64,000 bases of DNA from Streptomyces fuscichromogenes (lineage in GTDB: Bacteria > Actinomycetota > Actinomycetes > Streptomycetales > Streptomycetaceae). Position numbers and translations under genes: made by a program. Where the stretch lies: the NCBI RefSeq assembly GCF_014645815.1, contig NZ_BMML01000005.1, positions 186,001-250,000 on the forward strand, written 5' to 3'. This document shows, piece after piece, positions 54,441 to 63,999 of the stretch. How positions within the stretch are numbered: position 1 is the stretch's first letter; the number at the start of each line of letters is the position of its first letter. The notes under the pieces were generated by a model that did not search any database, was not told the DNA's origin, and was given only the letters and a program-made list of their open reading frames with translations.

Positions 54441-55166
54441 ATGGCGGAGGGCGCCGGATACGGCGGAGTGAGCGATCAGGACCTGCTCGCCCGCCATGTG
54501 GAAGGCGACCCCGATGCCTTCGGTGAGATCGTGCGACGGCACCGGGACCGGCTCTGGGCGGTCGCCCTGCGGACCCTGGGGGACCGCGAGGAGGCCGCTG
54601 ACGCCGTCCAGGACGCCCTCGTCTCCGCCTACCGGGCCGCCCACACCTTCCGGGGCCAGTCGGCCGTCACAACGTGGCTGCACCGGATCACGGTGAACGC
54701 CTGCCTCGACCGCGCCCGCAAGGCGGCCTCCCGCAAGACCGCACCCGTCGATGACACGGAGCGGCTGGAGCAGCTGTTGGAGCCGCATGAATCGGCCTCC
54801 GCTCCGGCCGAGCGGAACGATCTGCACCGCCAGCTCCTGGAAGCCCTCGGCACCCTGCCCCACGACCAGCGGGCCGCCCTCGTCCTGGTCGACATGCAGG
54901 GCTACCCGGTCGCCGAGGCGGCCCAAATCCTCGATGTCCCCACGGGGACGGTGAAGAGTCGCTGTGCTCGCGGCAGAGCCAGACTCCTGCCGCTGCTCAC
55001 CCATCTACGGCCGGAAAGCACCGGTGACGAAAACTACCCGGACCGGGTACGGAACCGGGCGGAGGGGACATCCGTCCCACCCGCAACGGGGTCTCAGGAC
55101 GGGGGCCCGCAGAACACCGGGCCGAGTGATTCAGCCCCAGTGAAGGGCGGAGGTGGGCGAGCGTGA
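54441..55166 (+). CDS. sigM: ECF RNA polymerase sigma factor, SigM-like
   Basis: Extracytoplasmic-function sigma factor of 241 residues. Region 2 reads VSDQDLLARHVEGDPDAFGE and AADAVQDALVSAYRAAHTFR; region 4 has LPHDQRAALVLVDMQGYPVA and TGTVKSRCARGRARLLPLL. A long unstructured tail follows. GGAGG precedes ATG 54441 at 11 bases. GTGA overlap to the anti-sigma gene means coupled translation. Its position beside murJ and trxBA is the standard actinobacterial sigM locus. Confidence 0.92.
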   Translation: MAEGAGYGGVSDQDLLARHVEGDPDAFGEIVRRHRDRLWAVALRTLGDREEAADAVQDALVSAYRAAHTFRGQSAVTTWLHRITVNACLDRARKAASRKTAPVDDTERLEQLLEPHESASAPAERNDLHRQLLEALGTLPHDQRAALVLVDMQGYPVAEAAQILDVPTGTVKSRCARGRARLLPLLTHLRPESTGDENYPDRVRNRAEGTSVPPATGSQDGGPQNTGPSDSAPVKGGGGRA

Positions 55167-56056
55167 CTTCGACGGCAGACACGACGGGGCACCCGGACGT
55201 CACGGAGATCTCCGACCTCACCGAGGATCTGCTGCCGCCTGTCCGGACCGCGGAAGTACGACGGCACCTGGACGAGTGCGAGCTCTGCGCCGACGTCCAC
55301 GCCTCGCTGGCGGAGATCCGGGGCCTGCTGGGCGCGCTGCCCGGTCCACCGCGCATGCCGGCCGATGTCGCGGGCCGGATCGACGCCGCACTCGCCGCCG
55401 AGGCACTGCTGAACGCCACGGCACCCGAGGCACATGTTTCACGTGAAACATCGCCCCACGAGACCTCGTCCCCAGGAGACCGACCCGCCGGACGGCCGAG
55501 TGCCTCCGTCGGTCCCGGCCGCAAGAAGAACGGACGCGCCCGCGGCCCACGCCGCCGGACAGTCGTTCTCGGCGCTGTCCTCACTGCCGCCGTCCTGGGT
55601 GCCGGCTCCTTCTTCCTCCAGTCACTCGGCGGGAACGGACCGACGACAGCTCAGGGCAAGCCGACGAACTCCGCCGGGACCTTCTCCAAGAGCACCCTCC
55701 AGGGCCAGGTGAAGGATCTCCTCGGCACCAAGGTGAACACGCAGCGCGGCTCTCAGAAGCCCTTCAACGTGGAGTCCCAGGACACCGGCCGACCAAGCTC
55801 GTCACAGAGCCCGAAGGTCCTGATCCAGCCCTCGGAGCAGGTGCCCTCATGCGTCCGCCAGGGCATCAGCCAGACCGGCGATGTCCTCGGTGTGAAGAAG
55901 GGGACCTACGAGGGGAAGGACGCCTACCTCGTCGTGCTCCCCGACTCCTCCGATACGTCCCGCGTGACGGCGTACGTGGTCGACGCGTCCTGTGTCGGCA
56001 AGGCATCCGCCTCCCCCGGCAAGCTTCTCCTGACGGAGTCCCTGACTCACCCCTGA
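55163..56056 (+). CDS. Zinc-type anti-sigma factor, RsmA-like
   Basis: Membrane-anchored anti-sigma factor that binds the preceding sigma factor. Residues 30-42 have the zinc anti-sigma motif RRHLDECELCADVH (HxxxCxxC), residues 20-75 the anti-sigma helices. A disordered basic linker precedes one helix TVVLGAVLTAAVLGAGSFFL (about 132-152), and the C-terminal domain is extracytoplasmic with two cysteines. A perfect parS lies in frame (residues HVSRETS) in the linker. 297 residues, GTG 55163 within the sigM stop. Confidence 0.85.
   Translation: MTSTADTTGHPDVTEISDLTEDLLPPVRTAEVRRHLDECELCADVHASLAEIRGLLGALPGPPRMPADVAGRIDAALAAEALLNATAPEAHVSRETSPHETSSPGDRPAGRPSASVGPGRKKNGRARGPRRRTVVLGAVLTAAVLGAGSFFLQSLGGNGPTTAQGKPTNSAGTFSKSTLQGQVKDLLGTKVNTQRGSQKPFNVESQDTGRPSSSQSPKVLIQPSEQVPSCVRQGISQTGDVLGVKKGTYEGKDAYLVVLPDSSDTSRVTAYVVDASCVGKASASPGKLLLTESLTHP
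55436..55449. other. parS: parS inside the anti-sigma coding sequence
   Basis: Perfect GTTTCACGTGAAAC in frame; it encodes VSRET in an unstructured linker, so the protein tolerates it. Confidence 0.93.
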
Positions 56057-56153
56057 GGGTTGCCCGGGAACGGCTTCGCAGAGCGAACGCGCATCGTCTC
56101 GTCCCAGCGTGGAAATCCGTACGGTGTGGGATGCCCGTGTGCCCGGACACAGC

Positions 56154-56181
56154 GGGAATGCGCGCCCCTTAGGATCCGTTG
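56154..56181 (+). promoter_or_regulatory. SigR-type promoter of trxBA
   Basis: GGGAAT (56154-56159) and GTT (56178-56180) with 18 bases between GGAAT and GTT match the Streptomyces SigR consensus GGAAT-N18-19-GTT. SigR is activated by thiol oxidation through RsrA. It is 72 bp before the trxB GTG, giving disulfide-stress induction of trxBA. Confidence 0.85.
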
Positions 56182-56252
56182 GGTGGGGTGTGAGCTTCTG
56201 ACAGGAGCTCCCACCGGTCGAATGACGTAGACCAGAGACGAGGAATCAAGCC

Positions 56253-57221
56253 GTGAGCGACGTCCGTAACGTGATCATCATCGGCTCCGGGCCCGCCGGC
56301 TACACGGCGGCGCTCTACACCGCGCGCGCGTCGCTGAAGCCCCTGGTGTTCGAGGGGGCTGTCACTGCGGGCGGCGCCCTGATGAACACCACCGAGGTGG
56401 AGAACTTCCCGGGCTTCCGCGACGGCATCATGGGCCCCGACCTCATGGACAACATGCGCGCCCAGGCCGAGCGCTTCGGCGCCGAGCTGGTTCCGGACGA
56501 CATCGTCTCCGTCGACCTGAGCGGTGAGATCAAGACCGTCACCGACACCGCCGGCACGGTTCACAAGGCGAAAGCCGTCATCGTCACCACCGGCTCCCAG
56601 CACCGCAAGCTCGGCCTGCCGAACGAGGACGCCCTCTCTGGACGCGGTGTCTCCTGGTGTGCCACCTGTGACGGGTTCTTCTTCAAGGACCAGGACATCG
56701 CCGTGATCGGCGGCGGCGACACCGCGATGGAGGAGGCTACCTTCCTCTCCCGGTTCGCCAAGTCCGTGACGATCGTCCACCGCCGGAACAGCCTGCGTGC
56801 CTCCAAGGCGATGCAGGAGCGTGCCTTCGCCGACCCGAAGATCAAGTTCGCCTGGGACAGCGAGATCGCCGAGGTCCAGGGCGAGCAGAAGCTGGCCGGC
56901 TTGAAGCTGCGCAACGTCAAGACCGGCGAGCTCACCGACCTCCCGGTCACCGGCCTGTTCATCGCGATCGGCCACGACCCGCGCACCGAGCTCTTCAAGG
57001 GCCAGCTGGACCTCGACGAGGAGGGCTACCTGAAGGTCGCCTCGCCCTCGACGCGCACCAACGTGACGGGTGTGTTCGCCGCCGGTGACGTGGTGGACCA
57101 CACCTACCGCCAGGCGATCACCGCGGCCGGCACCGGCTGCTCCGCTGCTCTCGACGCCGAGCGTTTCCTCTCCGCCCTCGCGGACGAGGAGAAGGCGGAG
57201 CACGAGACGACCTCTGTCTGA
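56253..57221 (+). CDS. trxB: Thioredoxin reductase
   Basis: NADPH-dependent flavoenzyme reducing thioredoxin; 322 residues. FAD motif [25 protein letters not shown] motif [14 protein letters not shown], and the redox-active CATCDG. GTG 56253 is the start. trxA follows after 47 bp, so one operon, and the upstream SigR-type promoter makes it a member of the disulfide-stress regulon. Confidence 0.97.
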   Translation: MSDVRNVIIIGSGPAGYTAALYTARASLKPLVFEGAVTAGGALMNTTEVENFPGFRDGIMGPDLMDNMRAQAERFGAELVPDDIVSVDLSGEIKTVTDTAGTVHKAKAVIVTTGSQHRKLGLPNEDALSGRGVSWCATCDGFFFKDQDIAVIGGGDTAMEEATFLSRFAKSVTIVHRRNSLRASKAMQERAFADPKIKFAWDSEIAEVQGEQKLAGLKLRNVKTGELTDLPVTGLFIAIGHDPRTELFKGQLDLDEEGYLKVASPSTRTNVTGVFAAGDVVDHTYRQAITAAGTGCSAALDAERFLSALADEEKAEHETTSV

Positions 57222-57268
57222 CCTTTCCCCCTTCCGCCCCACCGCACGATCAAGTAAAGGAGCCAGCC

Positions 57269-57601
57269 GTGGCCGGCACTCTGAAGCATGTGACCGACGC
57301 CGACTTCGAAGAGGTCGTCCTCAAGAGCGACAAGCCCGTCCTGGTGGACTTCTGGGCCGAGTGGTGCGGCCCGTGCCGCCAGATCGCCCCGTCGCTTGAG
57401 GCGATCGCCGCTGAGCACGGCGAGAAGATCGAGATCGTCAAGCTGAACATCGACGAGAACCCGAACACGGCGGCCAAGTATGGCGTCATGTCGATCCCGA
57501 CCCTGAACGTCTACCAGGGTGGCGAGGTCGCCAAGACCATCGTCGGTGCCAAGCCGAAGGCCGCGCTTGTCCGCGACCTTGAGGACTTCATCGCCGAGTG
57601 A
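57269..57601 (+). CDS. trxA: Thioredoxin
   Basis: Small redox protein of 110 residues with the active site WAEWCGPCRQIAPSLE. It reduces disulfides in target enzymes, itself reduced by TrxB. GTG 57269 is preceded by AAAGGAG. Its stop codon is 1 bp before a parS site and 16 bp before a terminator. Confidence 0.97.
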   Translation: MAGTLKHVTDADFEEVVLKSDKPVLVDFWAEWCGPCRQIAPSLEAIAAEHGEKIEIVKLNIDENPNTAAKYGVMSIPTLNVYQGGEVAKTIVGAKPKAALVRDLEDFIAE

Positions 57602-57602
57602 T

Positions 57603-57616
57603 GTTTCACGTGAAAC
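57603..57616. other. parS: parS directly after the trxA stop
   Basis: Perfect GTTTCACGTGAAAC starting 1 bp beyond the trxA stop codon. Confidence 0.93.
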
Positions 57617-57617
57617 A

Positions 57618-57651
57618 CGAATGGGCCAACCCCTCGGGGTTGGCCCATTCG
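57618..57651. terminator. Terminator between trxA and a GNAT gene
   Basis: CGAATGGGCCAACCCC (57618-57633) pairs with GGGGTTGGCCCATTCG (57636-57651), a 16-bp perfect stem. It lies between convergent trxA and the GNAT gene. Confidence 0.93.
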
Positions 57652-57662
57652 CTTTGAGGCGC

Positions 57663-58280
57663 TCACAGCGGCCGCAGCGCCGGTTCCTTCTGTACGGCCC
57701 CCAGAAGCCGGTCGAGCGCCATCTCCACGTCTTCCTTCCAGGAGAGCGTCGTCCGCAGCTCCAGCCGCAGCCGAGGGTGTGAGGGGTGCTGCCGGACCGT
57801 CTTGAAGCCGACGGCCAGCAGATGGTCGGCGGGAAGCAGACAGGCGGGTTCCTTGTAGCGGGCGTCTCCGAACGCCTCGATCGCCTTGAAGCCCCGCCGC
57901 AGCAGATCCTTGGCGACCGTCTGCACCATCACCCGTCCGAGCCCCTGCCCCTGATAGCCGGGCATGATGAAGCTGGTCATGAGCTGCACCGCGTCCGGCG
58001 ACACCGGGCTGGTGGGGAACGCCGTGGACCGCGGGACATAGGCCGGGGGAGCGTAGAGCACAAAACCCACCGGCAGGTCATCGACATAGACCACTCGGCC
58101 GCACGAGCCCCAGTCGAGCAGGACAGAGGAGATCCAGGACTCCTTCTCCAGCGCGGATCTCCCCGCTCTCACCGCTGCTTCGCCGCTGACGGGATCCAGT
58201 TCCCAGAAGACACACGAGCGACAGCGCTGGGGAAGGTCCTGAAGGTTGTCCAGCGTGAGCGGTACGAGCCGACGCCCCAT
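57663..58280 (-). CDS. GNAT-family acetyltransferase
   Basis: 205 residues from ATG 58280, with GAGGAA upstream. It begins MGRRLVPLTLDNLQDLPQRC, a region with CRSCVFWELDP, and its CoA site is MPGYQGQGLGRVMVQTVAKD (QxxGxG). It sits between trxA and parB as in other Streptomyces. Substrate unknown. A small overlapping reading frame begins upstream. Confidence 0.88.
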   Translation of the reverse strand: MGRRLVPLTLDNLQDLPQRCRSCVFWELDPVSGEAAVRAGRSALEKESWISSVLLDWGSCGRVVYVDDLPVGFVLYAPPAYVPRSTAFPTSPVSPDAVQLMTSFIMPGYQGQGLGRVMVQTVAKDLLRRGFKAIEAFGDARYKEPACLLPADHLLAVGFKTVRQHPSHPRLRLELRTTLSWKEDVEMALDRLLGAVQKEPALRPL

Positions 58281-58426
58281 GAAGGCTGTTCCTCGCTTCC
58301 TTCGCCCGCAGCATCGCGAGCGGCTGCCAGAGCGCTGCGTTCCCTGAGCAGACTGCCGAAGAATCCGACGGTCGCGCCCAGTCCCAGACCCGCGCTCACC
58401 AGTCCGGTGCGGCTCATCGATCGCAT
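58169..58426 (-). CDS. Possible small membrane protein overlapping the GNAT gene
   Basis: An 85-codon frame from ATG 58426 has GAGGCGAGGG at a good distance and begins MRSMSRTGLVSAGLGLGATV, with a single hydrophobic helix, then AARDAAGEGSEEQPSWG. The last 37 codons overlap the GNAT gene in another frame, and its tail is then probably arbitrary. It may be a real small membrane protein, or the overlap may make it spurious. Confidence 0.35.
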   Translation of the reverse strand: MRSMSRTGLVSAGLGLGATVGFFGSLLRERSALAAARDAAGEGSEEQPSWGVGSYRSRWTTFRTFPSAVARVSSGNWIPSAAKQR

Positions 58427-58620
58427 GGCCCTCGCCTCTCTCAGAGGTGCTGCCAGCTGCCAGGTGGATGCGCCATACCTTTCGCATCGTATCCACACAG
58501 CGATTCCATCGATACCGCCTGAAAGCAAAGAGCGGACCGTGTACCGATACACACCGGACACGATCCGCTCTCCAAGCGACAGGTCACCGGCCGGGCGGGA
58601 AAGACCCGGTCTCGGGACGG

Positions 58621-59748
58621 TCAGTCCACGAACTCCTCGGATTCTTCGGAGGCCGAGGAGTCACCGTCGTGGATCCCCTGGTGCAGAACCGGCCCCTCAC
58701 CCGGGGCGAGCGTGCCGAGGATTCGCTCAAGGTCTTCCATGGAGGCGAACTCTACGGTGATCTTGCCCTTCTTCTGGCCCAGGTCGACCTTCACCCGTGT
58801 CTCGAAACGGTCCGAGAGCCGGGTCGCGAGGTCGCTCAGCGCCGGGGAGACCCGGCCGCCGGCCCGCGGTCCCTTCGCGCGCGTCGCCGTCTGGGGGCGC
58901 GAACCCATGAGGGTCACGATCTCCTCGACGGCCCGCACCGACAGTCCCTCGGCGACGATCCGGTGGGCCAGCCGGTCCTGCTCGTCCGAGTCGTCGACGG
59001 AGAGCAGCGCCCGAGCGTGCCCGGCCGACAGGACTCCGGCGGCCACCCGGCGCTGGACCGCCGGGGAGAGCTTCAGCAGCCGCAGCGTGTTGGAGACCTG
59101 TGGGCGGGACCGCCCGATACGGTCGGCCAGCTGGTCATGCGTGCAGTTGAAGTCCTTCAGCAGCTGGTCGTAGGCGGCAGCCTCTTCCAGCGGGTTCAGC
59201 TGAGCGCGGTGCAGGTTCTCCAGCAACGCGTCCAGGAGGAGCTTCTCGTCGTCCGTCGCCCGGACGATCGCCGGGATCGCGTCCAGGCCCGCCTCACGGC
59301 AGGCCCGCCAGCGCCGCTCGCCCATGATGAGCTCGTAGCGGGAAGGGCCCAACTGCCGCACGACGACAGGCTGGAGGAGGCCGACCTCCTGGATGGAGGT
59401 GACGAGTTCCTGGAGAGCGTCCTCGTCGAAGACCTCACGCGGCTGACGCGGGTTCGGCGCGATGTCGTCGAGGGGGATCTCCGCGAAGTGGGCGCCCATC
59501 GGAGGAGCGGGCGTCTCCGCACCACCTCCGACTCCGAACACCGACGGTTCCTCGGTTTCATAGGAGACAGCGGGCAACGTCGTCACCTTGGCTGCGGCGA
59601 CCCCACGGTCGGTCGTCAGCACCGGAACCGTGGCAGGGGACGGCGCTGCCGGTCCCCCTACGGCCGCCTGGGCCGGGTTCTTCTCGGTCGGGGCAGCTGG
59701 GATCAGTGCACCGAGCCCACGGCCCAGTCCCCTCCGTCGCTCGCTCAC
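58621..59748 (-). CDS. parB: Chromosome partitioning protein, CTPase ParB
   Basis: Binds the parS sites of this region and spreads with CTP to build the partition complex. It is 375 residues: N-terminal [20 protein letters not shown], the CTP-binding motif [32 protein letters not shown] for parS, and a C-terminal dimer domain ([16 protein letters not shown]). GTG 59748 overlaps the parA stop (GTGA) by 4 bp, so translation is coupled. Confidence 0.98.
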   Translation of the reverse strand: MSERRRGLGRGLGALIPAAPTEKNPAQAAVGGPAAPSPATVPVLTTDRGVAAAKVTTLPAVSYETEEPSVFGVGGGAETPAPPMGAHFAEIPLDDIAPNPRQPREVFDEDALQELVTSIQEVGLLQPVVVRQLGPSRYELIMGERRWRACREAGLDAIPAIVRATDDEKLLLDALLENLHRAQLNPLEEAAAYDQLLKDFNCTHDQLADRIGRSRPQVSNTLRLLKLSPAVQRRVAAGVLSAGHARALLSVDDSDEQDRLAHRIVAEGLSVRAVEEIVTLMGSRPQTATRAKGPRAGGRVSPALSDLATRLSDRFETRVKVDLGQKKGKITVEFASMEDLERILGTLAPGEGPVLHQGIHDGDSSASEESEEFVD

Positions 59749-61025
59749 TGGATCCCCTCCACCATGCTCGGGTTGGTCTGAGCGCCGATATGGGCCTGTG
59801 TCGGGTCGTAGCTGACTCCAACGCCCTTCAGCGCGATTTCTCGGGCCGCCTCAAGGTAGGAGAGGGCACCGCTCGATCCAGGATCGTAGGTCAGTACCGT
59901 CTGCCCGTAGCTCGGCGCCTCGGAGATGCGGACGGAGCGGGGAATGCTCGTCCGCAGCACCTCGTCGCCGAAGTGGCTGCGCACCTCGTCCGCGACCTGG
60001 GACGCAAGACGCGTCCGGCCGTCGTACATGGTGAGCAGGATGGTCGACACGTGCAGGTCGGGGTTGAGGTGCCCCCGTACCAGGTCGACGTTGCGAAGCA
60101 ACTGACCGAGGCCCTCCAGCGCGTAGTACTCACACTGGATCGGGATGAGCACCTCGGCGCCCGCGACGAGAGCGTTGACCGTCAGCAGGCCGAGTGAGGG
60201 CGGGCAGTCGATGAGGATGTAGTCCAGCGGCTGCTCGTACGCCTGGATCGCCCGTTGCAGCCGGCTCTCCCGTGCCACCAGGGACACCAGCTCGATCTCC
60301 GCACCGGCGAGATCGATCGTGGCGGGGGCGCAGAAGAGGCCTTCGACATCCACCACCGGCTGGACGACCTCGGCCAGTGGCCTGCTGTCAACCAACACGT
60401 CATAGATGGAAGGAACTTCGGCGTGATGGTCGATACCCAGCGCAGTGGACGCATTGCCCTGTGGGTCGAGATCGATCACCAGGACGCGACCGCCGTGCAG
60501 GGCCAGGGAAGCGGCAAGGTTGACCGTCGTGGTCGTCTTGCCGACACCGCCCTTCTGGTTGGCGACCACCATGACTCTGGTCTGCTCCGGACGTGGCAGA
60601 CCTTCGCCGGCGCGACCCAGAGCCTCCACAGCGAGTTGGGCAGCACGGCCGATGGGAGTGTCGTCCATCGGAGGCGGTGTTTCACGTGAAACATCCGCCC
60701 CCATCGACTCGGTACGGGGACCGGGGACCGGATCGGTCATCGGTCCCGCGATGTTGGCGTCGGACCGCAAGGATTCACTCTCCTCGACTTCAGGCTCGCA
60801 ATGAACAGAGCCTCCCATGTCTTCGGGGTCGCGAACCAGTGAGGCCTGGTGTTCTGTGGAGAAATCCACCTCTGTGGACAACTCCATGCCCCGCAGGGAG
60901 GACGGAGTGTCACCAGAGGCTCCCTCTCTGAGGGAACCGAGGGGCTTTCGGTCGCGTGGTTCGGCCGCGGCTCGGCCCCGACCGATGATGCCGTGTAGCA
61001 GTGAGCGACGTTTCACGTGAAACAC
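59745..61025 (-). CDS. parA: Chromosome partitioning ATPase ParA
   Basis: Walker-type ATPase driving segregation, in Streptomyces together with ParB and Scy at hyphal tips. The core from residue 148 has the deviant Walker [21 protein letters not shown]. The frame gives 426 residues from GTG 61025, but the first 140 are unusually long and poorly ParA-like. GTG 61025 has no ribosome site, so a start nearer M47 (60887), M70, M96 or M108 is likely. Two parS sites lie at 61010-61023 and 60679-60692 (encoding VSRET). Precise start should be determined experimentally. Confidence 0.95.
   Translation of the reverse strand: MFHVKRRSLLHGIIGRGRAAAEPRDRKPLGSLREGASGDTPSSLRGMELSTEVDFSTEHQASLVRDPEDMGGSVHCEPEVEESESLRSDANIAGPMTDPVPGPRTESMGADVSRETPPPMDDTPIGRAAQLAVEALGRAGEGLPRPEQTRVMVVANQKGGVGKTTTTVNLAASLALHGGRVLVIDLDPQGNASTALGIDHHAEVPSIYDVLVDSRPLAEVVQPVVDVEGLFCAPATIDLAGAEIELVSLVARESRLQRAIQAYEQPLDYILIDCPPSLGLLTVNALVAGAEVLIPIQCEYYALEGLGQLLRNVDLVRGHLNPDLHVSTILLTMYDGRTRLASQVADEVRSHFGDEVLRTSIPRSVRISEAPSYGQTVLTYDPGSSGALSYLEAAREIALKGVGVSYDPTQAHIGAQTNPSMVEGIQ
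60679..60692. other. parS: parS inside parA coding sequence
   Basis: Perfect GTTTCACGTGAAAC in the minus strand frame; encodes VSRET in the N-terminal leader. Confidence 0.93.
61010..61023. other. parS: parS at the 5' end of parA
   Basis: Perfect GTTTCACGTGAAAC next to GTG 61025, or in the parAB promoter/leader if ParA starts downstream. A site here would allow ParB-dependent autoregulation. Confidence 0.93.
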
Positions 61026-61116
61026 GATGCACAGCCAGCAGTACCGAAAAGCCGCGACACTCCGTCATGCGTAGGTTTGGCAGCTTGTGTGGAGTACGTC
61101 TGGCCGTCGGGACGGA

Positions 61117-61833
61117 TCAGCGGCGCCTACGTGCCCTCCCCGTACGGGCCGCCTTCGCACGCTTGGCCGCGAATCGCACACCGCCGGGGCTCTCCCCGAC
61201 CTCCACACGGACAACGGTCGACAGCGGATCCACCACGCCCTCACCCACATGCAGGATGGACGTGGACACCGCACCGAGCTTGGTCAGCGCGGTAGCCGCG
61301 GCCTTCAGTTCCTCCTCCGCCGTGTCCCCCTTGAGGGCGAGCATCTCGCCGTAGGGACGCAGCAGCGGGATACCCCAGGTGGCCAGCCGGTCCAGTGGAG
61401 CCACGGCACGGGCCGTCACCACATGCACCGGAGGCAGCTTGCCCATGACCTCCTCGGCGCGGCCACGGACCACGGTCACATGGTCCAGGCCGAGCAGCTC
61501 GACGACCTCGGTCAGGAAGTTGGTGCGCCGCAGCAGGGGCTCCAGCAGGGTGATGTTGAGGTCCTCCCGGACCAGCGCCAGCGGAATGCCTGGCAGGCCG
61601 GCTCCGGAACCCACGTCGCACACCGTCACCCCCTCGGGGACGGCCTCCGACAGCACCGCACAGTTCAGCAGGTGCCGCTCCCACAGGCGGGGCACTTCCC
61701 GTGGGCCGATCAGACCACGCTGCACGCCTGCCTCGGCGAGCAGCTCCGCGTAGCGGACCGCATCGGCGTAGCGCTCGCCGAACACTTCCCGCGCCTGTTC
61801 AGGCGCCGGGGGGAGCTCCGCAGCCTCCGTCAC
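61117..61833 (-). CDS. rsmG: 16S rRNA (guanine527-N7)-methyltransferase
   Basis: SAM-dependent methyltransferase of 238 residues modifying G527 of 16S rRNA; loss gives low-level streptomycin resistance. SAM motif VCDVGSGAGLPGIPLALV and RAVAPLDRLATWGIPLL are visible. I use GTG 61833 because GGAAGGA lies 8 bases upstream; the frame is open to 61872. The C-terminal tail is Arg-rich. Confidence 0.95.
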   Translation of the reverse strand: MTEAAELPPAPEQAREVFGERYADAVRYAELLAEAGVQRGLIGPREVPRLWERHLLNCAVLSEAVPEGVTVCDVGSGAGLPGIPLALVREDLNITLLEPLLRRTNFLTEVVELLGLDHVTVVRGRAEEVMGKLPPVHVVTARAVAPLDRLATWGIPLLRPYGEMLALKGDTAEEELKAAATALTKLGAVSTSILHVGEGVVDPLSTVVRVEVGESPGGVRFAAKRAKAARTGRARRRR

Positions 61834-61903
61834 GGGGACCGTCCTTCCGTACAGCGCCGGCGCTGTACGCACCGGCCACCAGAACTACCAGGCTGACAAA
61901 GTT

Positions 61904-61932
61904 CGGCCCCGCCTGCTCAACAGACGGGGCCG
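61904..61932 (-). terminator. Possible terminator between jag and rsmG
   Basis: CGGCCCCG (61904-61911) and CGGGGCCG (61925-61932) form a perfect 8-bp stem with a 13-nt loop, 18 bp past the jag stop codon on the minus strand. Moderate. Confidence 0.55.
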
Positions 61933-61950
61933 GTAAGGCATGGGGACCAC

Positions 61951-62463
61951 TCAGGCGGGCAGCACGACGACGAACCGCTGCGGCTCCTCGCCCTCCGACT
62001 CGCTGCGCAGTCCGGCCGACTTGACCGCGTCGTGCACGACCTTGCGCTCGAACGGGGTCATCGGCTTGAGCTTCACGGGCTCGCCGGTGTTCTTCACCTC
62101 GGCAGCGGCCTTGGCACCCAGCTCGGAGAGCTCGGCACGCTTCTTGGCCCGGTAGCCCGCGATGTCGAGCATCAGCCGACTGCGGTCACCGGTCTCCCGG
62201 TGCACGGCCAGGCGGGTCAGCTCCTGGAGCGCCTCCAGCACCTCCCCGTCGCGGCCGACCAGCTTCTGGAGGTCGCGGGTGCCCGAGTCGCTGATGATCG
62301 ACACGGAGGCGCGATCGGCCTCGACATCCATGTCGATGTCGCCGTCGAGGTCGGCGATGTCCAGCAGACCTTCGAGGTAGTCCGCCGCGATCTCGCCCTC
62401 CTGCTCCAGGCGGGTCAGGGTGTCTGCACCCTCGGCAGCGGCGGAGGTGGTGCCTTCCGTCAC
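61951..62463 (-). CDS. jag: Jag/KhpB RNA-binding protein
   Basis: KH/R3H single-stranded RNA-binding protein, usually with YidC. It is 170 residues: acidic N-terminal region, KH domain (VSIISDSGTRDLQKLVGRDG), and R3H near the end PMTPFERKVVHDAVKSAGL. It starts 15 bp after yidC's stop and belongs to its operon. Confidence 0.93.
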   Translation of the reverse strand: MTEGTTSAAAEGADTLTRLEQEGEIAADYLEGLLDIADLDGDIDMDVEADRASVSIISDSGTRDLQKLVGRDGEVLEALQELTRLAVHRETGDRSRLMLDIAGYRAKKRAELSELGAKAAAEVKNTGEPVKLKPMTPFERKVVHDAVKSAGLRSESEGEEPQRFVVVLPA

Positions 62464-62478
62464 GGGATGGGCTCCTTC

Positions 62479-63807
62479 TTACTTCTTGGACGGGGACTTG
62501 GGGCGCTGCGGACCGCCCTTGCGCTGACCGGACTGGGCCCTGCTACGGCCGTTGGAACCGCTCTTCGGGGCCTGCTGGGCAGCCGGCTTGGCGTCCTGCG
62601 GCTCGTCGGACTTCTCCAGCGAGGTCGGCTCCGCCGAAGCCGACGAATCCGAAACCGACGAATCCGAAGAGGCCGAGTCCGAAGAAGCCGACGTGGAGTC
62701 GCCGGCCGCCTTCGGTCCGCCGGACTGCCGCTGGGCCTTGGACTGGCGCTTCGGCTGCTGGCGCTTGGCGGCACCGGCGGCCGTGATGCCGTCCTCGGTC
62801 TGCGCGACGGCCTGGGCCTCGCCCTTCACCACGGTGCCGTCGGCCTGGGCCGTGAGGCCGGCCTTGGTCAGCGCGTTGATGAACGTGCGCTCGAACTCGT
62901 TGCGGTCCCGGCCCTTGGCGACGATCGCCTTGACGATGGTCTTCTCGCTGCGCCGACGGGTCTTGCCGTGGTGCGTGACGTGGCTGGTGAGGCGCTCCAG
63001 GTACGCGGCCTGGGCCTTGGAACCCGGGGTCGGGTTGTTGCGGATGACGTACATCTGCTGGCCCATGGTCCACACGTTGGTGGTCAGCCAGTAGACGAGG
63101 ACACCGACCGGGAAGTTGATACCGAAGACGGCGAACATGACGGGGAAGACGTACATCAGCATCTTCTGCTGCTGCATGAACGGCGTCTTCACGGTGGTGT
63201 CGACGTTCTTCGTCATCAGCTGGCGCTGCGTGTAGAACTGCGACGCCGACATCAGGACGATCATGACCGCGGTCACGACCCGGACGTCCGTGAGGGAGGC
63301 ACCGAGGGCCTCCACCTTCGCGGAGCCGTCCGTGAACTTGGCGGCGAGCGGGGCCCCGAAGATGTGGGCTTTACGGGCACTGTTGAGCAGCGACTCGTTG
63401 ATGACACCGATCGTGGTGCCCGTCGCGATGCCGTTGAGCACGTGGTACAGGGCGAAGAAGAACGGGGACTGCGCCAGGATGGGAAGGCACGAGGAGAGCG
63501 GGTTGGTACCCGACTCCTTGTACAGCTTCATCATCTCTTCGGACTGGCGCTGCTTGTCGTTCTTGTAGCGCTCCTGGATCTTCTTCATCTCGGGCTGCAG
63601 CGTCTGCATGGCCCGGGTCGCCTTGATCTGCTTCACGAAGAGCGGGATCAGGCAGATGCGGATCAGGATCACCAGGGACACGATGGACAAGCCCCAGGCC
63701 CAGCCCGTGTCGGGACCGAAGATCTTCCCGTACACCGAGTGGAACTGGACGATGACCCATGAGACGGGTGTCGTGATGAAGCTGAACAGGCTGGCAATCG
63801 TGTCCAC
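62479..63807 (-). CDS. yidC: Membrane protein insertase YidC
   Basis: Inserts and folds membrane proteins with or without SecYEG. It is 442 residues. GTG 63807 after AAGGAG. Five-helix core with [20 protein letters not shown] and [20 protein letters not shown] plus [20 protein letters not shown]; a Ser/Asp/Glu-rich linker and a basic C-terminal tail ([18 protein letters not shown]) that binds the ribosome. yidD follows upstream in the same direction. Confidence 0.97.
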   Translation of the reverse strand: MDTIASLFSFITTPVSWVIVQFHSVYGKIFGPDTGWAWGLSIVSLVILIRICLIPLFVKQIKATRAMQTLQPEMKKIQERYKNDKQRQSEEMMKLYKESGTNPLSSCLPILAQSPFFFALYHVLNGIATGTTIGVINESLLNSARKAHIFGAPLAAKFTDGSAKVEALGASLTDVRVVTAVMIVLMSASQFYTQRQLMTKNVDTTVKTPFMQQQKMLMYVFPVMFAVFGINFPVGVLVYWLTTNVWTMGQQMYVIRNNPTPGSKAQAAYLERLTSHVTHHGKTRRRSEKTIVKAIVAKGRDRNEFERTFINALTKAGLTAQADGTVVKGEAQAVAQTEDGITAAGAAKRQQPKRQSKAQRQSGGPKAAGDSTSASSDSASSDSSVSDSSASAEPTSLEKSDEPQDAKPAAQQAPKSGSNGRSRAQSGQRKGGPQRPKSPSKK

Positions 63808-63810
63808 TAA

Positions 63811-63999
63811 TCATGCTCCTTGGGCATGGGACGAAGTCTCTGCGGCCGGGCTCGAAGGAAGCTCGGAAGGAGGCTTCTCCTCGGTGGCCGGTTCGGCGGC
63901 GGAGGGCCCGCCCCTGCGTGCACGCCAGGCGTCACGCAGCATTTCGTGCCACCGCGGGCGCTTGCGCGGCGGGACATGGTCCACACCGCCCAGCGACCA
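63811..63999 (-). CDS. yidD: Membrane protein insertion efficiency factor YidD, C-terminal part
   Basis: The visible 62 codons, ending in TGA 3 bp before the yidC start, read [19 protein letters not shown], the standard YidD end, then an acidic/proline-rich tail. The gene continues beyond the window edge, where rnpA and rpmH are expected next. Confidence 0.8.
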   Translation of the reverse strand, partial: WSLGGVDHVPPRKRPRWHEMLRDAWRARRGGPSAAEPATEEKPPSELPSSPAAETSSHAQGA

